From Sulfurimonas sp. (lineage in GTDB: Bacteria > Campylobacterota > Campylobacteria > Campylobacterales > Sulfurimonadaceae), in contig JAMOMX010000397.1 of the NCBI GenBank assembly GCA_027066935.1, positions 1 to 7,044 on the forward strand: a stretch of 7,044 nucleotides of DNA. Direction: 5' to 3'. The notes beneath the pieces were generated by a model, which had not been told where the DNA came from, did no database searches, and worked only from the letters and a program-made list of their open reading frames with translations. Below, in pieces: positions 1-5,216 of this stretch (position 1 is the stretch's first letter; each line of letters begins with the position of its first letter). The position numbers and the translations under genes were made by a program.

Positions 1-65
1 CAATCTTCAATACTTGGTGGTAATAAAAAAGGTTGATTTCTATTGGATGCTTTAAATGGTTTCAT
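1..65 (-). CDS. IS1182-like transposase, N-terminal fragment (runs off window)
   Basis: Reading the minus strand from an ATG at 65-63 gives 21 complete codons to the window edge, beginning MKPFKASNRNQPFLLPPS and continuing IED. The pattern NRNQ-x-LLPPS-x-(D/E) close to the N-terminus is what I know from IS1182-family DDE transposases, where it is normally followed by W-x-PEDH. The catalytic part lies outside the window. The element end should lie between the start codon and about position 122, since from 123 onwards the sequence matches the CdiA-like anchor also present at 4165. The family call rests on recall of this short motif, so it is probable rather than certain. Confidence 0.65.
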   Translation of the reverse strand, partial: MKPFKASNRNQPFLLPPSIED

Positions 66-122
66 ATATCTATTTTAGCACTTCTTAGCTGTTTATTTGA
101 TTTGCTTTAATCCGACAGACTC
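1..122 (-). mobile_element. Left-hand visible end of an IS1182-like element
   Basis: The boundary is inferred by comparison. The anchor copy at 4165 is preceded by tttaactata, while the copy at 123 is preceded by a different sequence ending ccgacagactc. The match begins exactly at ctagatag. The stretch 66-122 therefore reads as the untranslated end of the element upstream of its transposase. CTAG at 123-126 could be part of a palindromic target. The other end is not in the window, so neither target duplication nor terminal inverted repeat can be verified. Confidence 0.5.
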
Positions 123-250
123 CTAGATAGTTTCTCACATCAAGGAAATAAAGTAGATATGTATGATGGTGTTCAAAACGCTATTAAAAACTCTAAAGAT
201 TTACAAGAAAAACTAGCAGACCAACTTTAACCAAAGAAGATAAAAATGAT
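123..250 (+). pseudogene. Frameshifted haemagglutinin (CdiA-like) fragment feeding module 1
   Basis: In frame from 123 this encodes about 35 residues ending LQEKLADQL and a TAA stop at 228-230. Copy B at 4261 has gaccc where this copy has gacc (219-222). Restoring the missing C moves the reading frame into that of the ORF starting at 251, giving LADPTLTKEDKNDM and then that ORF's own MLRVV. The 5' side is cut off by the IS1182-like element. The tip at 251-1240 is therefore separated from any upstream delivery sequence by both an insertion and a frameshift. Confidence 0.8.
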
Positions 251-254
251 ATGT
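123..254 (+). repeat. CdiA/haemagglutinin anchor repeat, copy A
   Basis: This stretch matches 4165-4297 with six substitutions and one missing base. Both encode the segment LDSFSHQGNKVDMYDGVQNA followed by IKN, a variable pair, then DLQEKLAD and TLTKEDKNDM. Immediately after the shared KNDM the two downstream proteins are unrelated, so this is a conserved haemagglutinin segment that precedes different toxin tips. It could serve as a homologous recombination track. Confidence 0.85.
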
Positions 255-1240
255 TAAGAGTTGTAGCTTCATCTGTAGCAAAAGAACTAAATATAAAACT
301 AACAGATGTTTTTGTAATATCAACAAATAAACAAACACAAGATAACAAAGAGATACAAGGTGGTTACCATCAACCAAGCGGAGACATAGCTATAAATGAT
401 AAAAATATAAATAACACAGGAGAAGTTATAAACACTTTAGGACATGAACTAGCTCACTCACTAGATGACCAAAGAGGAGAAACAAGACAAGGCACAACAC
501 AAAGTGGACAAAGCTACTCTGATGAGTATGCAAATATAATGGGAGATTCACTACAAGACTACGCAGAGTTTGGCATGGACAACTACACAGATAAAACACT
601 AGCAACAACAAATGAACATGTAGGATTAAAAACTCCTACAGACAATGAGGTGTTTGATGGTAGGGTTGAGAATGGGGAGGTTGATTATAGAATTGTGATT
701 GATGCAAAATTGCCAGATAATGATAAACAAAATATTTTAAACAATATGCAAAAATTAACAAATGATCAGCTGAAAGTAAATAAAGATAGTGAATTAATAG
801 CAACTTTTACAAAAGAAACAGATAAACCTAAGGGAACTGAATTAATAGATAGGCTTGTTGACTCTGATAAGACTGTTACAGTTACAACTGGTAGTGGTGG
901 AAATGCAGCTAGTGCAGATAATTGGACAAAGGCACAAGATGGTACAGGTTCAGATTCAACTGTTTATTTTGATAAAAATAGCAATCCTTTAATACAGACG
1001 GTTGATTCAGAAACAGGGAAAATAATACCTAAAGAAAGACCAAATCAAATAGGACTTGGACATGAATTAATACATGCAGAACACATTGTAAGTGGAGAAG
1101 TTCAACTTACAAAAAGTGCTGGAGATAATATTTATGATGAAGAAAAAGCAACGGTTGGTATTCAGTATAATAGACCAAACGATATCACAGAAAATGATTT
1201 AAGAAGTGAACAAAATGTTGAACCAAGAGGGGAATATTAA
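251..1240 (+). CDS. Orphan CdiA-CT, M91/NleD-like metalloprotease toxin tip
   Basis: The 329-residue reading frame has two parts. Residues 1 to about 135 look like a pre-toxin region of large secreted haemagglutinins, with a first HExxH motif at 65-69 (LGHELAHSLDDQRGE). Residues from about 140 to 329 resemble peptidase family M91 (NleD type), with GLGHELIHAEH (zinc ligands H271 and H275, catalytic E272), a later DEEKATVG with an acidic candidate third ligand at 296-298, and the ending ITENDLRSEQNVEPRGEY, matching the family's (S/T)EN-x-hR-x-E...PR-x-x-Y tail. NleD itself is a zinc protease injected into host cells; the target here is unknown. The ATG at 251 lies inside the haemagglutinin anchor, has no evident ribosome site and probably marks only where the open frame resumes after the deletion at about 221. 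The stop overlaps the next ATG (TAATG), as in toxin-immunity pairs. Base use becomes less C-rich after about 650, near the presumed module junction. The gene may be silent unless recombined onto a full-length cdiA. Confidence 0.75.
   Translation: MLRVVASSVAKELNIKLTDVFVISTNKQTQDNKEIQGGYHQPSGDIAINDKNINNTGEVINTLGHELAHSLDDQRGETRQGTTQSGQSYSDEYANIMGDSLQDYAEFGMDNYTDKTLATTNEHVGLKTPTDNEVFDGRVENGEVDYRIVIDAKLPDNDKQNILNNMQKLTNDQLKVNKDSELIATFTKETDKPKGTELIDRLVDSDKTVTVTTGSGGNAASADNWTKAQDGTGSDSTVYFDKNSNPLIQTVDSETGKIIPKERPNQIGLGHELIHAEHIVSGEVQLTKSAGDNIYDEEKATVGIQYNRPNDITENDLRSEQNVEPRGEY
1226..1233 (+). promoter_or_regulatory. Shine-Dalgarno site inside toxin end
   Basis: AGAGGGGA lies six bases before the immunity ATG at 1240 and is embedded in the codons for the toxin's last residues (PRGEY). 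It is the strongest ribosome site seen in the window, so immunity can be translated well even if the toxin frame is not. Confidence 0.65.
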
Positions 1241-1746
1241 TGTTTAAAATAATCAATAAATTATTTGTTGTATTTTTTATTGTAACATTACCTTTGCTAA
1301 GTGAGGCTAAAGATATTATGAATGAAAATGAGTTTATTTTACAAATAACTGGTGAAAGACATGGTAAATCATTTAATATTAATACACATTATTATGATGG
1401 AAAAATAGTTGTTTTTTACTCTCCACCTCGTCAAAATACATTCACTTTTTTTGATATAAACTATACAGAAAAATTAAATAAACAAGAGTTGAAATATTTA
1501 AAGTTAATGTTATTAAAAATCTATAAGTTAGGTAGGATTGACTTAAATCCATTTATATTAAGCTATAATAGAACCTCTATACAGTTGAATTATATGGATA
1601 ATAAAATAACATTAGTATTAGGTACTAAAAAAATTAACACTGGTGATATACAAAAATTAATATCATTTATTATAAAAAAAGCAGATGGAAAATTAGATTT
1701 TTTATCTGAAAATAATGATTATTTTAGTTATGATTTAAAAGAATAA
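1240..1746 (+). CDS. Presumed immunity protein for the M91-like toxin, exported
   Basis: I do not recognise the family. The 168-residue protein begins MFKIINKLFVVFFIVTLPLL and continues SEA-KD, a typical Sec signal peptide with a likely signal peptidase I cut after SEA near residue 23. There is no lipobox cysteine, so a soluble periplasmic protein is expected. The mature part is lysine- and tyrosine-rich, with alternating beta-like segments and no further membrane helix. Its ATG shares one base with the toxin's TAA, and a strong ribosome site precedes it, so it is translationally coupled to the toxin tip. Immunity function is inferred from position alone. A periplasmic immunity protein would imply that the protease is met or acts in the periplasm, which is unusual because NleD cleaves cytosolic host kinases. 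Confidence 0.65.
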   Translation: MFKIINKLFVVFFIVTLPLLSEAKDIMNENEFILQITGERHGKSFNINTHYYDGKIVVFYSPPRQNTFTFFDINYTEKLNKQELKYLKLMLLKIYKLGRIDLNPFILSYNRTSIQLNYMDNKITLVLGTKKINTGDIQKLISFIIKKADGKLDFLSENNDYFSYDLKE

Positions 1747-1771
1747 ATTAGTATTAAGTTTCTAAGTATGA

Positions 1772-2092
1772 ATAAGTGTAGCCGCATCAGTTGATTATAA
1801 ACAATTAGCACCAGAACAATTAGCTCTAAACTATACCTAAGATGCAGAAATATTAAAGCAAGCAATAGCAGATAGTTACCCTGATTTTTCAAAACAGGCT
1901 GTAGATAATATTTTTGAAAGTACTCAAAAAGGCATGGTTAATAAAATGGATAATTATATGATGAACTTACAAATGAATACAACATATAAAGACCAAAAAG
2001 AAGATATATGGTTTATAAGACAAGAAGCAAAACTTTATTTTACAGAAGCAAGTAAAGAAAAAGTATATACAGATAGAAATACTTTAATCTAA
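1772..2092 (+). pseudogene. Unrecognised decayed coding fragment, truncated by IS left end
   Basis: An open frame from 1772 reads ISVAASVDYKQLAPEQLALN, then YT, then one TAA at 1838-1840. It continues in the same frame as DAEILKQAIADSYPDFSKQA through about 80 further residues to DRNTLI, with a stop at 2090-2092. One point mutation would restore a roughly 105-residue helical, charged segment, so this is probably a broken gene and not random sequence. The last codons and the stop lie within the IS200/IS605-like left end that begins near 2083, meaning the original gene was longer. In this context it may be part of another haemagglutinin tip or pre-toxin domain, but I recognise no family. Confidence 0.55.
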
Positions 2093-2152
2093 AGAGGGTT
2101 TAATTCCCCGACCCTCTGGGTCGCATATGCTATATTTTTGTTATGGAAGATG
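2083..2152 (+). mobile_element. Solitary IS200/IS605-type left end with truncated tnpA start
   Basis: These 70 bases match 6949-7018 at 68 positions. They include a perfect 6-bp hairpin, CGACCC-TCT-GGGTCG (2109-2123), the palindrome GCATATGC (2123-2130), and an ATG at 2143 that reads only MEDV then TAG. In the second copy the same start continues MEDEHIYKSHNK. This is therefore the left end of the same element, losing homology abruptly at 2153, where a REP-like palindrome begins. Both copies are preceded by TTTAA, which matches the flank I recall for IS605-type single-strand insertion. No right end is visible nearby. Confidence 0.7.
2109..2123 (+). other. IS left-end hairpin
   Basis: Six-base-pair perfect stem CGACCC/GGGTCG around the loop TCT. 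Subterminal hairpins of this kind are recognised by the HUH-type TnpA of the IS200/IS605 family. The identical hairpin occurs at 6975-6989. Confidence 0.65.
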
Positions 2153-2197
2153 TGTAGTAAAAACTAGACCCTGAATCAAGTTCAGGGTGACGAAACA
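2153..2197 (-). repeat. REP-like palindromic element, copy 1
   Basis: Contains a perfect 7-bp hairpin, CCCTGAA-TCAAG-TTCAGGG, at 2169-2187. Its reverse complement matches 6034-6095 over both arms: tgtttcgtc, one variable base, ccctgaacttg, then attcaggg, one variable base, ctagtttttact. The other copy carries about 17 extra bases in the loop. It therefore belongs to a dispersed palindromic repeat family, and it abuts the truncated IS start at 2152 exactly. Confidence 0.7.
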
Positions 2198-2211
2198 AAT
2201 AAATTTATTAG

Positions 2212-2406
2212 AATAAATCAGCCGTGGGGTTAAGAATTATCAATACTAAAACTTATGAATTTAGATATTACACTGCTTTAGAATTAGGAAAATATTCTAT
2301 AGCTACAGGTTTAGTTATATTATTTATTGGTCTATTTCTTTTGTATCTTGGATATATTTTAAAAGAAAAGAAAATACACCAAATGCAAAACAGGAGAACA
2401 AATTAA
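2212..2406 (+). pseudogene. Truncated single-TM membrane protein fragment (immunity-like)
   Basis: The frame is open from 2212 after a TAG at 2209. A GTG at 2224 would give 60 residues, but it has no ribosome site, so I treat this as the 3' part of a lost gene. Residues YSIATGLVILFIGLFLLYLG form one strong membrane helix, followed by a positively charged tail KEKKIHQMQNRR. Small membrane proteins beside CdiA tips are often immunity proteins against membrane-active toxins, and the helix loosely resembles the second helix of the protein at 4841-5191. No family is recognised. The end overlaps, in another frame, the start of the nuclease remnant, which suggests a recombination junction between about 2360 and 2400. 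Confidence 0.45.
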
Positions 2407-2632
2407 TTATCTTCCACAAGATGCACAACTTAATACAAAAGATTGGAAAACTATGGAAAACACTTGGGCAAAAGCAACAGCAGAGGGTAAAAAAGTAGAT
2501 GTTACAATCAAGCCTATTTATGATGGAAATAGTAAAAGACCGAGTGAATTTAGGGTTGAATATGCAATTGATGGTGGAGAACCAATTCCAGAAATTTTTC
2601 CAAATACACCAACAAAAAAGAAAAGACAATAA
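2363..2632 (+). pseudogene. C-terminal half of a DNA/RNA non-specific endonuclease toxin
   Basis: A frame without a start codon, open from 2363, encodes INYLPQDAQLNTKDWKTMEN, then TWAKATAEGKKVDVTIKPIY and DGNSKRPSEFRVEYAIDGG. This is the end of the Endonuclea_NS_2/NucA-like nuclease fold found at the tips of CdiA and LXG toxins, normally N-h-(V/L)PQ-x-x-x-LN...W-x-x-hEN-x-W-a-x-A...G-K-x-V-x-V...P-x-Y...S-x-RP. The upstream part, which should carry the catalytic GGHLI-type histidine, is missing, so the product could not be active. The TAA at 2630-2632 overlaps the next ATG. This remnant identifies the neighbour at 2632 as its immunity gene. Confidence 0.75.
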
Positions 2633-3093
2633 TGTTTGAAACAGATTCAGAGATATATCAGTTTATAGTGGATGATTTAAATAAAATTCCAGATAAAGAT
2701 TGGGTAATGATAACTTTAAAAGTAAAATTAGGTATTGAGTCTACAGGTTATAGAGGTGAATATATTAATAATCTAGGAGAAACAAAATGGCTTTTTAATG
2801 TTTGGGAGGAAGACAGAAACTTATCAAAAGCTTTTCATAAACTTTATGAAATAATGACAGCAGAAACAGACAAACACAAATGGAATAGATTAAAAGTTAC
2901 TCTTATAAAAGATGGAGATTTAAATATAAAATTTGAATGGGATCAAGAGTTAGCTGATGAGATAGAAGAGGCAGGTAAACAATATGACCCTAGATGGGAT
3001 GATACTCTAACAAAAGAAGAAAAAATTAAAAAATATGAAGAGATGGTCGCAAATGGCGAATTACTTGATTACTCAAAAATTAATATAAAATAG
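2632..3093 (+). CDS. YezG/DUF600-like immunity protein for nuclease toxin
   Basis: An intact 153-residue soluble acidic protein. The N-terminus MFETDSEIYQFIVDDLNKIP followed by DKDW, the central KWLFNVWEE, and WNRLKVTLIKDGDLNIKFEW followed by DQELADE follow the layout of YezG/DUF600-type proteins: an N-terminal helix ending in IP-x-x-W, beta strands, then a sheet ending in F-x-h-(D/E)-(W/Y)-(D/E). YezG of Bacillus subtilis protects against YeeF, whose tip is the same class of nuclease as the remnant just upstream, so context and sequence agree. Start and nuclease stop share one base (TAATG). Only a weak purine-rich stretch (aaaagaaaaga) precedes the start. The TAG stop at 3091-3093 overlaps the 21-nt repeat that begins the next haemagglutinin fragment. 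It is intact although its toxin is destroyed. Expected in the cytoplasm, binding the nuclease. Confidence 0.65.
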   Translation: MFETDSEIYQFIVDDLNKIPDKDWVMITLKVKLGIESTGYRGEYINNLGETKWLFNVWEEDRNLSKAFHKLYEIMTAETDKHKWNRLKVTLIKDGDLNIKFEWDQELADEIEEAGKQYDPRWDDTLTKEEKIKKYEEMVANGELLDYSKINIK

Positions 3094-3112
3094 CAGATAA
3101 ACTTTCAATGAT
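3092..3112 (+). repeat. 21-nt post-module repeat, copy 1
   Basis: Identical to 5758-5778. In both places it encodes ADKLSM, starts at or just after the end of the last gene of a toxin module, and opens a haemagglutinin fragment that then differs. It looks like the downstream junction used when modules were inserted. Confidence 0.7.
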
Positions 3113-3325
3113 GAATGATATTAAAAGTGCATTAGGTGCAGATGCTGATATATCGTTTTTTTAAGTAATGCTGCCATGAATATAGATGCAAAAGTATTTT
3201 TACAAGAAAGTAATTCAGTTGTTAACTCTGGCACTAACATTGATATGTCAACTGGGGAGCTTATAAATAAAAGTAGCCAAATAGTAAGTAATAATATTAA
3301 TATGCAAAGCAATAAGTACCCATAA
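3093..3325 (+). pseudogene. Haemagglutinin-repeat fragment with a T-run frameshift
   Basis: From 3093 the frame reads ADKLSMMNDIKSALGADADI followed by SFF and stops at 3162. Adding one T to the seven-T run at 3156-3162 joins it to LSNAAMNIDAKVFLQESNSV, then VNSGTNIDMSTGELINKSSQ and IVSNNINMQSNKYP, ending at TAA 3323-3325. The alternating pattern (S-x-x-x-h-x-A-x-x-h-x-N-x-G-x-x-I) is that of filamentous haemagglutinin repeats forming a beta-helix. It is a remnant of a CdiA-like stalk, without start or toxin. Confidence 0.6.
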
Positions 3326-3355
3326 GAGTTGGAGGATGTATAAAGTTTATTTAAC

Positions 3356-3384
3356 TTGCTATAGTGAACCAAAAATGGTACAAT
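3356..3384 (+). promoter_or_regulatory. Promoter of the higBA-type operon
   Basis: TTGCTA at 3356-3361 and TACAAT at 3379-3384 are separated by 17 bases, a good sigma-70 layout. Transcription would start about seven bases after the -10 box, at or next to the ATG at 3391, so the mRNA may be leaderless. This fits the absence of a ribosome site before that ATG. Confidence 0.65.
3368..3379. promoter_or_regulatory. Candidate HigA operator (ACCA-aaaa-TGGT)
   Basis: A perfect inverted repeat of four bases per arm lies between the -35 and -10 boxes and overlaps the first base of the -10. A repressor bound here would block the promoter. The antitoxin at 3726 carries a helix-turn-helix and is the likely binder, giving the usual autoregulation of type II toxin-antitoxin operons. 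Confidence 0.5.
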
Positions 3385-3390
3385 TATGTT

Positions 3391-3729
3391 ATGAATAAGA
3401 AAATAACAGTGGTCTTTTATAAAACACCAGCTGGTCACGAGCCAGTTAGGGAGTGGCTTTTATCGTTAAGTTTAGAAGATAAAAAGATTTTAGGCTCTGA
3501 TATTAAAACAGTAGAATATGGTTGGCCTATTGGTATGCCAATAGCAAAGGCTTTAGGTCATGGACTCTATGAGGTAAGAAGTAATGTATCTAGCAAAAGA
3601 ATAGCAAGGGTTATTTTTACAATAACAGATAACTATATGATACTTTTGCATGGTTTTATTAAAAAAACTCAAAAAACACCACAAAATGAAATGAGTTTAG
3701 CTTTAAAAAGAGCAAAGGAAATAAGATGA
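3391..3729 (+). CDS. higB: HigB/RelE-superfamily toxin (Gp49-like)
   Basis: The 112-residue protein belongs to the phage-derived Gp49-like/HigB family of ribosome-dependent mRNA endonucleases. Family marks are the N-terminal FY-x-T-x-x-G-x-x-P-V-x-x-WL (residues 9-23), KALGHGLYEVR (53-63), R-x-x-F-like RVIFT and LLHGFIKKTQKTP (85-97), whose basic residues and the final block are conserved in the family. I place the start at ATG 3391 instead of the GTG at 3364, because the promoter -10 lies between them and homologues begin just before the first strand. The stop overlaps the antitoxin ATG by four bases (ATGA), giving translational coupling. The toxin-first order is typical of higBA. It lies between haemagglutinin fragments and is independent of the CDI-like modules, probably acting as an addiction element. 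Confidence 0.85.
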   Translation: MNKKITVVFYKTPAGHEPVREWLLSLSLEDKKILGSDIKTVEYGWPIGMPIAKALGHGLYEVRSNVSSKRIARVIFTITDNYMILLHGFIKKTQKTPQNEMSLALKRAKEIR

Positions 3730-4013
3730 AATTAAATAAAAAAGCTATAGGAAGTTCGTTTGATGACTTTTTAGAAGAAGAAAATATACTTGCTCAATCA
3801 GACGCAGTAGCAATAAAAAGAATTATAGCTTACGAAGTTCAAAAATCGATGGATGAAAACTATATAACAAAAACAGAAATGGCTAAAAGAATGGGAACAA
3901 GTAGAAGCTCAATAACAAGACTGCTAGACCCATTTAATGATTCAATTACATTAGCAACTATTGAAAGTGCTTTGTCAGCAATAGGTAAGCGAGTTAAGAT
4001 ACAAATTGTGTAA
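3726..4013 (+). CDS. higA: HigA-like antitoxin, XRE-type HTH repressor
   Basis: The 95-residue protein has the features of antitoxins paired with Gp49-like toxins: an N-terminal SFDDFLEEENI, AIKRIIAYEV, a helix-turn-helix at about residues 46-68 (YITKTEMAKRMGTSRSSITR), then LLDPFNDSITLATIESALSA and IGKRVKIQIV, the common ending of this subfamily. It should neutralise HigB by binding and repress the operon, probably at the inverted repeat 3368-3379. The ATG overlaps the toxin stop, and its own TAA (4011-4013) lies within the open frame of the next gene, so the TA unit has been stitched tightly onto the haemagglutinin remnant. Confidence 0.85.
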   Translation: MKLNKKAIGSSFDDFLEEENILAQSDAVAIKRIIAYEVQKSMDENYITKTEMAKRMGTSRSSITRLLDPFNDSITLATIESALSAIGKRVKIQIV

Positions 4014-4848
4014 AACAACACAAACAATAGGAATGGGCGTAAGTGTAGATACTAGACTTCTTAGTGAGAGTGGTAGGAATGAGATAAAAGACGATATGAA
4101 AAAAACAAAAGTAGGTTTTTATGATATAGCTAAAGATATCATAACAAGTGATAGTTTAACTATACTAGATAGCTTCTCGCATCAAGGAAATAAAGTAGAT
4201 ATGTATGATGGTGTCCAAAACGCTATTAAAAACGATACAGATTTACAAGAAAAACTAGCAGACCCAACTTTAACCAAAGAAGATAAAAATGATATGTATC
4301 ATGATAATGAAAAAAAAGTACAAGAGATTGTTACTTTTAAACAATTGCAACAAGAGCAATTAGCAAATCGTGACTTTGAAGGTGCAAAAGCAACAGGAGA
4401 AGAAATAGCTAGATTAGATAATGATGTTGAGGCATTTCAAAATGAGAATGGTACTGGTAATCAAGCAGTACAAAATGTTTTTGATGAATTCGATAAAATA
4501 GATGAGACAAATGTAGCAGTTGTAGAGACTGTAGTAACTATAGTTGGAGGTAGGAAACTATTAAAAGAAGTATCTGATGTATCTGATGATGTAGTGCTTA
4601 GTACAGGTATTAAAGTAAATAATACGATACAAAATAAAGTTATTCCTGCTGTTAAGGATGGGTATTATAAAGTTTCAAATAAATTTTTAGGAAATCCAAC
4701 TAAATATACTCAAGGTGGGATTGATTTTATAGATAGTGCCTTACCACATGGAATACCAACGCCTTCATTAACAGGAGGGGCAGGTTTTGGAGCAGTTGAA
4801 ACTTATAAATATATTAAAGAAGAAGTCTCAGAGGACACTAATGAATAA
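4006..4848 (+). CDS. Orphan CdiA-CT with unrecognised, possibly membrane-active toxin tip
   Basis: The frame is open from about the end of higA. A TTG at 4006 would give 280 residues and an ATG at 4033 gives 271. Neither has a convincing ribosome site, and the beginning (GMGVSVDTRLLSESGRNEIK) looks like the middle of a haemagglutinin pre-toxin region, so the 5' part is missing and this is an orphan tip. Residues 54-97 are the anchor shared with module 1. After M97 comes a glutamine- and glutamate-rich helical segment (about 98-165), a hydrophobic stretch NVAVVETVVTIVGG (169-182), and a glycine- and proline-rich end with IDSALPHGIPTPSLTGGAGF (243-262). I do not recognise the toxin domain. The next gene encodes a two-helix membrane protein, which favours a membrane target, but this is inference. 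The last eight bases overlap that gene. Confidence 0.65.
   Translation: MCKTTQTIGMGVSVDTRLLSESGRNEIKDDMKKTKVGFYDIAKDIITSDSLTILDSFSHQGNKVDMYDGVQNAIKNDTDLQEKLADPTLTKEDKNDMYHDNEKKVQEIVTFKQLQQEQLANRDFEGAKATGEEIARLDNDVEAFQNENGTGNQAVQNVFDEFDKIDETNVAVVETVVTIVGGRKLLKEVSDVSDDVVLSTGIKVNNTIQNKVIPAVKDGYYKVSNKFLGNPTKYTQGGIDFIDSALPHGIPTPSLTGGAGFGAVETYKYIKEEVSEDTNE
4165..4297 (+). repeat. CdiA/haemagglutinin anchor repeat, copy B (intact frame)
   Basis: Counterpart of 123-254 and one base longer (gaccc at 4261-4265 against gacc). The frame is intact here. Divergence begins directly after the shared codons KNDM, marking the tip junction of this module. Confidence 0.85.
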
Positions 4849-5191
4849 GTTATTTAATTATTTTTTTTCTTTTATGTGGATTCTTCTTGGAATTGCTATA
4901 TTAGATAATAAAAAAATAAAAGGTTTATTTAGAGAGTATAATTTTGATGATAATAATTTATATATTTTTGCTGGATTAGGCTTAATATTATTTGGACTTA
5001 TTTGGTTTTACACAACTTTTAAGAGTCGCACAAACTATAAAAAGACCATAGAATACTCCAAATGCCCAAAATGCAAAACAAGCTATACATATTCAGACCT
5101 AAAAGATGGCATCTGCCCAACATGTAATATAAAAACAATAGAAACACAAGAGTATTTTAAAAAATATCCAAAAGAGTTAGAAGATATTTAA
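4841..5191 (+). CDS. Two-TM zinc-ribbon membrane protein, presumed immunity
   Basis: The 116-residue protein starts MNKLFNYFFSFMWILLGIAI, with a first membrane helix at about 7-21. A second helix, YIFAGLGLILFGLIWFYTTF, lies at 41-60. A cytosolic or exposed zinc ribbon follows, with CPKC (75-78) and CPTC (92-95), and then a charged tail. I chose ATG 4841 over the longer frame from 4787: it sits inside the toxin's final codons with GAGGA at 4831-4835 as ribosome site, and the extra upstream residues merely read through toxin sequence. The 8-nt overlap with the tip suggests coupling and an immunity role. I know no named family that combines these two parts. Confidence 0.7.
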   Translation: MNKLFNYFFSFMWILLGIAILDNKKIKGLFREYNFDDNNLYIFAGLGLILFGLIWFYTTFKSRTNYKKTIEYSKCPKCKTSYTYSDLKDGICPTCNIKTIETQEYFKKYPKELEDI

Positions 5192-5205
5192 CTCATAAAA
5201 ACAAA

Positions 5206-5209
5206 AGGA
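5206..5209 (+). promoter_or_regulatory. Ribosome binding site of the module 3 lipoprotein
   Basis: AGGA within aaaaggaa lies seven bases before ATG 5217, a standard distance, and supports this start and independent translation of the third gene. Confidence 0.55.
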
Positions 5210-5216
5210 AAAATAG

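Noticed and set aside
426..611. Minus-strand open frame of 61 codons
   Set aside because: Shadow of the M91-like tip frame. It is rich in Leu, Cys and Ser as expected from the complement of Thr/Gln/Glu codons, and shows no domain.
681..690. VEN motif in the tip (residues 139-141, RVENGEVDY) as the VENN delimiter of CdiA tips
   Set aside because: Only three of four residues match, and a VEN triplet is easily found by chance. The change in base use nearby is suggestive but not enough to name the motif.
2324..2629. Minus-strand open frame of 101 codons
   Set aside because: Antisense to the nuclease remnant, whose plus-strand reading matches a known fold. The Phe/Cys-rich composition is typical of a shadow frame.
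3121..3438. Minus-strand open frame of 105 codons
   Set aside because: Opposes the haemagglutinin remnant and the higB promoter and start, with no ribosome site or family features.
4787..4840. Longer start for the zinc-ribbon membrane protein
   Set aside because: The 18 extra codons read through the tip's coding end out of frame and give a lysine-rich extension before the first helix. ATG 4841 has a ribosome site at the right distance.
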